From contig CANKBS010000020.1 in NCBI GenBank assembly GCA_947480015.1, forward strand, positions 1 through 64,000: a stretch of 64,000 bases of DNA. The letters are read 5' to 3'. Below, piece after piece: positions 42,435 to 50,811 of the stretch; positions within the stretch are counted from its first letter, which is position 1, and each line of letters starts with the position of its first letter. Both the position numbers and the translations under genes were made by a program. This DNA is from Sphingobacteriaceae bacterium (GTDB lineage: Bacteria; Bacteroidota; Bacteroidia; B-17B0; Aurantibacillaceae). The notes beneath the pieces were generated by a model that saw nothing but the letters and a program-made list of their open reading frames with translations, was not told where the DNA came from and ran no database searches.

Positions 42435-42761
42435 TTAACTCAGGAATTGCTCATCCAGAGCTTCGTCGCTGGTCATGGTTCCTTTTTTGCTCCATGATTT
42501 TTTAAGAATAAGGTAAACAGCCCAACAGCTAAGCAGGCCTAAAGGAAATCCAATTAGACTGAGTGTTAGCTCCGAAGTGCCCTCTACAAAATCGGTTTTA
42601 AAAAGCACATCCGAAACGGCAATAAGCACACCTAGCAAAAATGAGCCAAAATAAAAAGAAACAATGCCAAGTATGGCAAAACCCCATTTGTTCTTATTAT
42701 GTTCGAGTGCTAATTCGGAAAAGTATTTCCATATAAAGTAGATAACTAAGAAACCTAACAT
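42435..42761 (-). CDS. Hypothetical membrane protein
   Basis: 108 aa with about three TM segments. Confidence 0.6.
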   Translation of the reverse strand: MLGFLVIYFIWKYFSELALEHNKNKWGFAILGIVSFYFGSFLLGVLIAVSDVLFKTDFVEGTSELTLSLIGFPLGLLSCWAVYLILKKSWSKKGTMTSDEALDEQFLS

Positions 42762-42957
42762 ATTTTTGTTTTTTATGGTTGTTTGAAATAGTTATTTGCT
42801 TTCGCCTTTGGGTTTATATTTTTCTTAAATCTAATGGTTTTGAAACAAGTGTGCAAATGCCGCCTGTTAATGCATAAAGATACTTGATTAAGGCACGATT
42901 TAAACATTTTAATGACGTACTGAATGTCATCTTTTCTCAATAGTTGGGCAAATTGAA

Positions 42958-43152
42958 CTAGTTAAGTATAATCTCTATCGAAGACTCATCAACTCTTAAG
43001 CAAAGTAGTAATAGTTTTGCACGACCTTTGTCATGGGTTTTGCAACGATCGAATTCAGTTAAAAGTCCACTTGCATAAAGCCTTTCGTTAACGGTCATTC
43101 CGCCGAGACCATCAATTCCGGAAATTTTTTTTATGAGTTCTTCATCGGTCAT
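42958..43152 (-). CDS. Hypothetical small protein
   Basis: 64 aa acidic/soluble composition (MTDEELIKKISGIDGLGGMTVNERLYASGLL). Confidence 0.5.
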   Translation of the reverse strand: MTDEELIKKISGIDGLGGMTVNERLYASGLLTEFDRCKTHDKGRAKLLLLCLRVDESSIEIILN

Positions 43153-43263
43153 TCTATTATTAGAGTGAAGTCAAAAATTAATTTAGCTTATCCGATAGTA
43201 TCATCATTCATTCAAATTCATTGTGATTTTATTTTGCAATCTGATATTTTCTTACCCGATTTC

Positions 43264-43325
43264 GTTAACCTTAACCTTAACCTTAACCTTAACCTATACC
43301 TTAACCTTAACAACCTATACCTTTG
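43264..43325. repeat. Hexameric tandem repeat (TTAACC / GGTTAA)
   Basis: (TTAACC)n with TATACC variants. Confidence 0.92.
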
Positions 43326-43371
43326 CCTCAATCTGTTACTTGGACGCCCAATACTTAACGCACATCACTAA

Positions 43372-43420
43372 CCTTCAATCTTTAATCTGAAATTTGCAAT
43401 CTGTAATTTTTAATCTTTAA
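43372..43420. repeat. Degenerate heptamer array starting at a stop codon
   Basis: Minus strand: ATTAAAG ATTAAAA ATTACAG ATTGCAA ATTTCAG ATTAAAG ATTGAAG. Confidence 0.85.
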
Positions 43421-44535
43421 TTATACGTAAAGTCATACCTGTATTCCTGTGTCTGGGCCGATCTTCCGAATGCCTCATTAGCAGGCTGAATGTTGCGTGT
43501 TTTTATAATTAAACCTTTTTCGTTATACCAAAACTGTTCGGTAGAATTTAAATTACCACCATTAATCTGTTCAGTTATCTGATTTTTTTCGTTGTACTTA
43601 AATTTGTAATTACTTCCGTAAAAATCTTTTTCTATAAGTCGACCTTTCACATCATAGGTATATTTAGAATCGGCTTCCTTTTCTCCTTTTACCGTGCCGG
43701 TCAATACCGCTTTTAAAAACAAAGGTGAAAAAACATAGTAGTTAAAATCTTCGGGATGTTTTTGCATAAAGGCCATGTAAGCATTTTCGTAATTCATTTT
43801 TCCGGATGCTATGGTGCGGCCCTTGGCATCTGTTTGTGTATAATAGGATTCAATTTTATCGGCTATTTCAATACGACCATTTACCTTGTAAGTAATTTCA
43901 TCTTGATAAAAACAATTATTCTTTACATATGTGCGCTCCACTGTTTTGTTGCCCTGTTTGCGGCCTTTTTCATCTATATCTTCCGGACGATAGGTATAAG
44001 TGATGTAATAATTGTAAATACCCGAAGTGCTGTCTAGGCCGGTAATGGTTTCATACACACTGTCGCCAAGGTATTTATAGGTCACCATTCTGGTTTTATC
44101 TTTTTCTTCACTTAAAACCTTTGTTTCCGATTCGGTGTGTACCACTAATTTTCCATCTTGATAATTACCGTTTTCCTCTTTCAGTAAATAACCTTTATCA
44201 TTAAAAGTAATTGAAGTCCAGGCTTCAATTTTACTGGTATCCTTATCATCAAAACTAATGCGTTTCGTAACCAAACCTTTTGCATTGTATTCGAATTTCA
44301 TGCGATGCCCCGAATTGTTAAAGGTTTCAATCACACGACCGTCTTTATTAAAACAATAGCGCGAAACGGAATTGTAAAGCAAATTGGTTTCAGTAATGGC
44401 ATTAACGCGATTAAGCTTAACTAACGCACGTAAAGTAGTATCCTCATAATAAGTCCCCAATCCTTCAAATTGCGCCATTAATGAACAAAAGTTGATGATG
44501 GTGAGTGTAATAAATATTATATTTTTATTTTTCAT
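43417..44535 (-). CDS. Secreted protein with YD/RHS-like short repeats (paralog of 44690-45832)
   Basis: Signal peptide; DVKGRLIEKDFYGSNYKFKYNEKNQITEQ, YNEKGLIIKTRN repeats. Confidence 0.75.
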   Translation of the reverse strand: MKNKNIIFITLTIINFCSLMAQFEGLGTYYEDTTLRALVKLNRVNAITETNLLYNSVSRYCFNKDGRVIETFNNSGHRMKFEYNAKGLVTKRISFDDKDTSKIEAWTSITFNDKGYLLKEENGNYQDGKLVVHTESETKVLSEEKDKTRMVTYKYLGDSVYETITGLDSTSGIYNYYITYTYRPEDIDEKGRKQGNKTVERTYVKNNCFYQDEITYKVNGRIEIADKIESYYTQTDAKGRTIASGKMNYENAYMAFMQKHPEDFNYYVFSPLFLKAVLTGTVKGEKEADSKYTYDVKGRLIEKDFYGSNYKFKYNEKNQITEQINGGNLNSTEQFWYNEKGLIIKTRNIQPANEAFGRSAQTQEYRYDFTYN

Positions 44536-44694
44536 TTCTCTAATAATCCCTAATCTTTAAGTTCTAATCTTTAATCTTTAATCTTCAATCTTTAATCTTC
44601 AATCTTCAATCTTTAATCTTCAATCTTTAATTTTCAATCTTTAATTTTCAATCTTTAATTTTCAATCTTTAATTTTCAATCTTTAATCTTTAAT
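44536..44694. repeat. Heptameric tandem array (ATTAAAG / ATTGAAR on the minus strand) spanning two paralogous genes' intergenic gap
   Basis: About 20 heptamer units from the stop codon of one gene to just before the next ATG. Confidence 0.95.
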
Positions 44695-45832
44695 CCCTAT
44701 AGCTGTATACAAAAGTACTTTCCTGCTTTGTTACCTGTGCATTCTCCGACAGCGGATCAAGGCTAGTACTTTGTGTTTTGCTAATCAAGCCTTTTTCATT
44801 GTACCAATACAACTGTTTAGTGCTTTGATTTTCTTTGTTCTCACCAAACTGTTCAACAAGCTGGCCTTTTTCATTGTATTTCATTGTATAACAATAAACA
44901 AACAAATCTTTTTCAATCAGGCGACCGGCAGCATCGTAAGCGTTTTTAAATTCCGGGTTTTTTACGCCCTGTACCTTGCCTTCCAGCAAGGCTTTAAGAA
45001 ACACGGGAGCATAGAAATTGGGATTAAAATCTTCGGGATGCTCCTGCATAAAATCCATATACACATCGTCGTAATTAATTTCGCCCACTTCCAGTAGTCT
45101 TCCTTTTACATCCAATTGTATGTATTGCGTTTTAATCTTATTCAGAACCTCGCTTTTACCAAACACCTGATAAGTTAAGACATCATCATAAGTGCAAAAA
45201 TCTTTGGTATAACTTCGTGCGACTGTTTTAACGCCTGCTCTTCTGCCTTTTTCATCCACATCACCCGGTCTGTACTCATAACTCACATAAAATTTTTGTT
45301 TACCCGAGGTGCTATCATGTCCGTAAATGGTGCTGTGGAATTTATTATCCTCATAGCGTTTACGTACAATTCTATACACACCTTTGGCTGTTTTGCTATA
45401 AGTGGATTCGAAGGTTTTACGCATTTCCATTTTTCCGTTTATGTCAACATTTCTTTCTTCCTTCAGTAAGTGATTTTCAACATCCCAGGTCCATATTTTT
45501 ATACTCTCAATCTTGCTGGTGTCTTGACTGTCATAACGAATTGTTTTTGTCCAGCTGCCAATTTTATTATAATAAAACTTGTTACGATTAAAGCCATTAC
45601 CATACACCATGTTGAACTCTGTCACCCTGCCATTCGCATCAAAAAAATACGTTCCGTTGTATTTACTTATACTGTCTACTTTTATATACTCGCTCACAGT
45701 AACAATACGATTAGCTTTAACCTGATTGCGCAGGATAGTATCGTACATAAAGCTACTTATGCCGTCAAATTGCGCTTTGTAAGCGAGCACGCAAAATAAA
45801 ACGCTAACAATAAAGAGAAATTTCTTATTCAA
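44690..45832 (-). CDS. Secreted protein with YD/RHS-like short repeats (paralog of 43417-44535)
   Basis: MNKKFLFIVSVLFCVLAYKAQFDGISSFMYDTILRNQVKANRI parallels MAQFEGLGTYYEDTTLRALVKLNRV of the neighbour; YNEKGLISKTQS. Confidence 0.75.
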   Translation of the reverse strand: MNKKFLFIVSVLFCVLAYKAQFDGISSFMYDTILRNQVKANRIVTVSEYIKVDSISKYNGTYFFDANGRVTEFNMVYGNGFNRNKFYYNKIGSWTKTIRYDSQDTSKIESIKIWTWDVENHLLKEERNVDINGKMEMRKTFESTYSKTAKGVYRIVRKRYEDNKFHSTIYGHDSTSGKQKFYVSYEYRPGDVDEKGRRAGVKTVARSYTKDFCTYDDVLTYQVFGKSEVLNKIKTQYIQLDVKGRLLEVGEINYDDVYMDFMQEHPEDFNPNFYAPVFLKALLEGKVQGVKNPEFKNAYDAAGRLIEKDLFVYCYTMKYNEKGQLVEQFGENKENQSTKQLYWYNEKGLISKTQSTSLDPLSENAQVTKQESTFVYSYRD

Positions 45833-46072
45833 TGGTTTAAGTTTAGATGGCCGTAAAAGTACTAAATTGAATATACTTACTTTAGTTCTACATGCGAATT
45901 TTATAAGGTAATAACCAATTTAACTAAAAATTAAAAAATTTAGCAGACTAAGCATTCATGGGCGTTTCTTATGCTATGATCTCCGATTGAAACTTTGGGG
46001 CTGATACCTATTGGCACTTTGTGGTTAAAGTGTTCGAGTGTTTCTATTTGAAAGGGAAATCAGCCCTTCAGT

Positions 46073-46747
46073 CTAAAACGTATAGGTTAATTGTAATTTT
46101 AAACTTAATTCGGTATTGGTTTGATTCGACATGCCCGATGATGTTTGTGAGCTGTAAAGTGAATTTCTGTGTATAGATTCGCGACCTTTGAAAACATCAA
46201 CTGCTAATTCAGGAGAAAGACAAAGTCGTTTTGAAAGGCCTATTTTATAACCTAAACCAACTAAGAAATTAAATCCATTTTGTGAGCTTGTAAATGTATA
46301 ATCACTCCCAACAACATCATCATTATAATCACCGGAAGCAAATCTGTTTCTATAAATTGCATCCGCAAAGGCATACACACTGTTCTTATAAGTTGTTAAG
46401 GCAAATTGTGTGCCTAACCCCAGTCTAAATTCCTTGTATTCCGCTCTGCCACCAAATTCTTTTTGATAAGTTGAAGAGACTAACGGATGAATGTTGGGTG
46501 AGTAGTACTGCGCATAAGCGGCCTGAGCTCTGAGTCCCCATCTGTTTTTGACATAACGAAAAAAAACACCATTCACATATTCTATTGGTCGCACATAAGA
46601 TGAATTGTTGATCATTCCATAAGGGTTAACACTATTAGAATGAAGCATGACAAGATTAACACCAATTTCAAAACTTTTACCGGTGTTTTGAGCAACAGCC
46701 GTGTGGAGTAAACAGCTTAAAATGATTGCAAGTGATACTGTTTTCAT
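46073..46747 (-). CDS. Outer-membrane beta-barrel protein
   Basis: Signal peptide MKTVSLAIILSCLLHTAVAQ; alternating aromatic strands, terminal LSLKLQLTYTF. Confidence 0.75.
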   Translation of the reverse strand: MKTVSLAIILSCLLHTAVAQNTGKSFEIGVNLVMLHSNSVNPYGMINNSSYVRPIEYVNGVFFRYVKNRWGLRAQAAYAQYYSPNIHPLVSSTYQKEFGGRAEYKEFRLGLGTQFALTTYKNSVYAFADAIYRNRFASGDYNDDVVGSDYTFTSSQNGFNFLVGLGYKIGLSKRLCLSPELAVDVFKGRESIHRNSLYSSQTSSGMSNQTNTELSLKLQLTYTF

Positions 46748-46855
46748 GGTTTGGGGCTTAACATGTTTATTAAAATTACAAAAATTAAATGGTGTTTTTA
46801 CTCATAAATGAAATTTAACATACAAGTAGAGTCAATTCAACTTTACAAACCTTAA

Positions 46856-47280
46856 ACTTTTAAACCCCTTTGAATCTTTTGAACTCCATTGAACCTTTTG
46901 AACCTTTTGAACTTTTGAACTATTTTGAACTTCCTTGAACCTTTGAACCATTTTAAACTTTGAACGTCACCCTGAGCCTGCCGAAAGGTTGAACCATTTG
47001 AACCTTTGAACCCTTTGAACCACATAAGGCACATAAGGTCATATAAGAAGGAGGTTCATTCAAAAAGTTTGAACACCAGAACCCTTAAAGCATTTTCAAC
47101 TTTTAAGGTCACCCTGAGCAAGTTTATGCTGAGCCAGTCGAAGCATAGAAGGGTTGAACTTTTGACCGAAGAACCAACTTGAATCATTAAAAACTAAGTA
47201 CTAGAAACTAAACATTAAACACTATACATTAAACACTAAGCAAAAAAACTAAATACTAAAACAAAGCATCTACTAAACCA
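46856..47280. repeat. Composite short-repeat region: GTTCAAA-type and TTTAGTG-type arrays (minus-strand sense) with dispersed modules
   Basis: TTTGAAC units 46856-47020; GTCACCCTGAGCCTGCCGAAAGG 46966-46988; CACATAAGG units 47021-47050; CCCTGAGCAAGTTTATGCTGAG 47112-47133; AACACTA/ACATTAA units 47190-47275. Confidence 0.9.
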
Positions 47281-47287
47281 CGGTAAA

Positions 47288-50275
47288 TTACTCCACAATT
47301 AGTTTGCCTGAACCAATACTTATACCATCGCCCAGAACCGTATAAAAATAAAGAGCGCTCTCAAGTGAGGTTTTGATATCATTGACGCCGGCTTTTAATT
47401 TTTCCTTTTGAACTATGCGGCCTTGCGTATTTGTAAGTATGAGTTCAATTTGATTATAACCTACTGGACAAATTACGCGGAATTTATTGCTGCAAGGATT
47501 CGGGTAAAGTTCAACAGCTTGATTTAGATTATTTTCTTTCAAACCGGTACAAGCATTCACAATTAATTGCAGGCTCACTGTTTTTGTACAGTTATTAGAT
47601 CCCGTTCCTGTTAGGCTATAAGTTTTACTGATGGTATCCAATACTATTATGGAAGGTGTTGCTTCTCCTGTATTCCATAAATAGGCCGAAGCTCCTGTAG
47701 CCTCAAGTGTCGCAGATTCTCCGGCACAAATGGCACCCGGAATTATATTGGTAGTGATGTTCGGTGCGGGTTTTACAATAATTGAACGCACGCTGGGCAC
47801 TACACTTTTGCAACCTGTTATCGTATCGGTTCCATAAACCGAATAGGTGCTCGTAGCGCTTGGTGTAAATGGAACACTGTTTAAAACGCCTCCGGTCCAG
47901 GTGTATGTATTGGCACCACTTCCGTTGAGAGTAACCGAACTACCTTCACAAATGTTTGAAGCCGATGCATTGGTATTTATTATCGGCAAACTGTTAACCG
48001 TTATACTTGCAATGGCCAGTGTTGGCGAAATACATCCGTTTAATCCTTTAGCTGCAACGGAATAGGCCGTATTTACAAGAGGTGAGATAACCGGGCCACC
48101 GTTCATGTAGGTATAGGTCGCCGCTCCTGTTGGATTTATAGTATAAGAAAAACCTATACACACCGCACCGCTGTTAATGTTAATAAAAGGTACCGGTTTC
48201 ACTGTAACACTATGTATAGCTGTTGTCGCACATGTACCACTGAAACCGGTGACGGTATACGTAATATTGGTGAATGGATTTCCGGATAATGTATTTGTTT
48301 GCATTCCTGTATTCCAGCTGTAGGTAGAAGCCCCGCCTGCTATTAAATTCAAGGGATCTCCCGCACAGGTTACATTGCTGCCGTTTATACTTACCGAAAG
48401 GTTATTTGCCACCGTAATCGTTACAGTTGCAGGAGCGCCTAAGCAACCTGCTGTAGAGGTTCCGCTAACAGTATATACACTGGTGCTTGTTGGCGAAGTA
48501 ATAGAGCTTCCACTTGAATAGGTATAAGTTGCAGCCCCAGATGGATTAAATGTAAAGGAGTTGCCAGTACAAATTCCCCCGCCGTAAACAACAATCTGCG
48601 GTAGTGGGTTAACCGTTATGGTAATGGCTGTTCTGCTGGCACTGGGACCGCAGGTAATGCCTTCAGCGTAAAATGTTGTGGTTGTGGTAAGTGTAGGAGT
48701 GAGAAATGTAAATCCCGAACTTAAATTGCTAGTGCTTGTTGGACTTGAAAACCACTGCATGCTGCCAGTAGTTGAATTTACGGTAAGTGTGCTGCCATTG
48801 CCACTACAAATTAGTTGATTGGCTGGAAGGCTTATGTTTGTGGGTGTTGGAGGTGTATAACACACATCGTAGCGCCAAAAGTCATTTAAAAGTCCGGAAG
48901 CTCCAGCCGAACGGCCAATACCTCCAAATAACCAAAGCCTTCCGTTTAAATCTGTCCAGCTCATATATTCCTGGCGACTTCCGGGCATATTATTAGGCGC
49001 CGCTATGCCTTGGGTGCCATAAACACCAAGCTGGTCAAACAGATTACTTCCCTTCATTAAGGTCCATTGGTTGTTGCTGACGTTATATTTCCACAAATCA
49101 CTCATGTAATTACTAAAAGACGAGGCAGAGCCATAGCCTCTTCCTGCAAACAACCAAAAATTTCCCGCCGCATCCGTCCATCCTTTATGCATATCTCTGC
49201 CTCCAGGTTGGGCCGTGCCAGTTGCAACGCCTATTGGACTATAGTTTGCAAGTTGATTAGGCAAACCCGACCCCTTCATCCAGGTCCAGTTATTTGTTGT
49301 TGGATCGAATTTCCAAAGATCGCTCATTAAACCGGTTGAAGTCGTGCTGTTGCCTTGACCCCATCCACCATAAAACCAGAAGTTCCCCGCCGCATCTTTA
49401 AAAGAACAAGCGTCTTGATGTCCACCGGGTGTGTTGCTGCTTGAAGGAAAACCTTGCGATCCAAATACACCCATGGCATTGGTTGGTTGGTTGCTGCCTT
49501 TCATCCAGGTAAATTGATTGGTAGCGGTGTTATATTTCCAAAGATCATTCATCACACCACCTCCAAATTGTGAAGAACCTACAGTCATACCACTAAACAT
49601 CCAAAGGCTTCCCGTTGCATCACTCCAACCCACTGCCTGCAGTCTTTGTCCCGACAAATTAGAAGAATTAGCAACACCTAGTGTTCCGTATACGGCATAC
49701 TGATTGGCTGAAGTGCCAATACAGCCGCTATAGAAGGTCCATTGATTGGTGGTAATGTTATATTTCCATAAATCGTTCAAGTAATTCGTTCCACCAAGTG
49801 TAGTGGTACCATAATAGCCCATGCCTCCATACAACCATAAATTTCCAGAAGGGTCTACCCAGGTTAAAGCGTTTTTTTTACCGCCAGGCCTGTTTCCCGG
49901 TGCAGCTATGCCCGGTGTTCCGTATGCGGATGGCTGATTAACAAGGGGCGAGCCTTGCATAAAGGTCCATTCGTTTGTTGTTGGATTATAACGCCACAAA
50001 TCATTTAAATAATTATAACCCGATATAAACTGGCCGTAACCTTCACCACCAAATAGCCATAAATTACCGTTTAGGTCTGTCCAAGTAGCTCCCGAACGAC
50101 GGGCACCGGGCGTATTGGCAGTTGAAGGTAAACCCTGAGTGCCGTAAATACCCAAGGCGTTAGGAGTCGTCGTTCCCGTTACCCAGGTAAAATTCTGAGA
50201 GGAAGCAGTTTCTGATATCAAAAAAAGAAAAATGTAAAATGCAAATAGGACTTGGGTTTTGAAAAGTGCTTTCAT
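47288..50275 (-). CDS. Kelch-like (galactose-oxidase-type propeller) T9SS sorting domain protein
   Basis: Repeated GNLWLFGGEGYG...NDLWRYNPTTNEWTFMQGS units; VELYPNPCSNKFRVICPVG C-term. Confidence 0.92.
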   Translation of the reverse strand: MKALFKTQVLFAFYIFLFLISETASSQNFTWVTGTTTPNALGIYGTQGLPSTANTPGARRSGATWTDLNGNLWLFGGEGYGQFISGYNYLNDLWRYNPTTNEWTFMQGSPLVNQPSAYGTPGIAAPGNRPGGKKNALTWVDPSGNLWLYGGMGYYGTTTLGGTNYLNDLWKYNITTNQWTFYSGCIGTSANQYAVYGTLGVANSSNLSGQRLQAVGWSDATGSLWMFSGMTVGSSQFGGGVMNDLWKYNTATNQFTWMKGSNQPTNAMGVFGSQGFPSSSNTPGGHQDACSFKDAAGNFWFYGGWGQGNSTTSTGLMSDLWKFDPTTNNWTWMKGSGLPNQLANYSPIGVATGTAQPGGRDMHKGWTDAAGNFWLFAGRGYGSASSFSNYMSDLWKYNVSNNQWTLMKGSNLFDQLGVYGTQGIAAPNNMPGSRQEYMSWTDLNGRLWLFGGIGRSAGASGLLNDFWRYDVCYTPPTPTNISLPANQLICSGNGSTLTVNSTTGSMQWFSSPTSTSNLSSGFTFLTPTLTTTTTFYAEGITCGPSASRTAITITVNPLPQIVVYGGGICTGNSFTFNPSGAATYTYSSGSSITSPTSTSVYTVSGTSTAGCLGAPATVTITVANNLSVSINGSNVTCAGDPLNLIAGGASTYSWNTGMQTNTLSGNPFTNITYTVTGFSGTCATTAIHSVTVKPVPFININSGAVCIGFSYTINPTGAATYTYMNGGPVISPLVNTAYSVAAKGLNGCISPTLAIASITVNSLPIINTNASASNICEGSSVTLNGSGANTYTWTGGVLNSVPFTPSATSTYSVYGTDTITGCKSVVPSVRSIIVKPAPNITTNIIPGAICAGESATLEATGASAYLWNTGEATPSIIVLDTISKTYSLTGTGSNNCTKTVSLQLIVNACTGLKENNLNQAVELYPNPCSNKFRVICPVGYNQIELILTNTQGRIVQKEKLKAGVNDIKTSLESALYFYTVLGDGISIGSGKLIVE

Positions 50276-50349
50276 ATTGAAAAATTTGCCGTAAAGATAA
50301 GCTTTTTTTGCATATCCTTTTTTGCCTGAGGTCTCCGTTTATGGATTGC

Positions 50350-50582
50350 AGGAGGCGTAACTAAACACTAAACACTAACAACTAGCTAGAGGTAAAGTTT
50401 AGTATGGTTATGAAGTCTTTGAGGTGGCCAAATGCGGTCATGTATTTTTAATCCACATGAGACATTCTCCTTCTGAAAGCTATCAACCGAAGGATTATAC
50501 CCTTTGAACCCTTTGAACCCTTTGAATGTCCCCTGAGCAAGTTTATGCTGAGTTTGGCCGATAACTATCGTACGAAGGATGG
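50350..50582. repeat. Short-repeat region: AACACTA and TTTGAACCC units plus dispersed module
   Basis: CTAAACACTAAACACTAACAACTAG; CCCTTTGAACCCTTTGAACCCTTTGAA; CCCTGAGCAAGTTTATGCTGAG at 50531-50552. Confidence 0.88.
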
Positions 50583-50751
50583 TTAAAAAAATAGGCGTCT
50601 AGCTCCGTGACCTTTGTGCCAAACATTGTGGCCATTGTGGTTAAAGCAAACCATGAAACTATTTCGCTTGCGAACATGGCAGGGTGCGCCTGTTGAATGT
50701 GAACCCCTTGAACCACTATGGTTTTTTCTAAGTAAAAAGCATTAAAAACTA

Positions 50752-50788
50752 ATAAAAAAAACCCTCCAAACCGAAGTCAAGAGGGTTT
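50752..50788 (-). terminator. Terminator of the 50812-53088 gene
   Basis: AACCCTC/GAGGGTT stem with A/T tract. Confidence 0.8.
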
Positions 50789-50811
50789 ATATGATATAAC
50801 AAAGCTTCTTA

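Noticed and set aside
43264-43325. Telomere or chromosome end
   Set aside because: Internal to a continuous gene-rich region and very short; compositional resemblance only.
43165-43371. 68-aa ORF with LNLNLNLYLNLN
   Set aside because: Translation of the TTAACC hexamer repeat; no start context or conserved features.
43417-45832. RHS/YD-repeat toxin system (polymorphic toxin)
   Set aside because: The proteins are only about 375 aa with a few YD-like units, no RHS core motif, toxin tip or immunity gene; two secreted paralogs is the safer reading.
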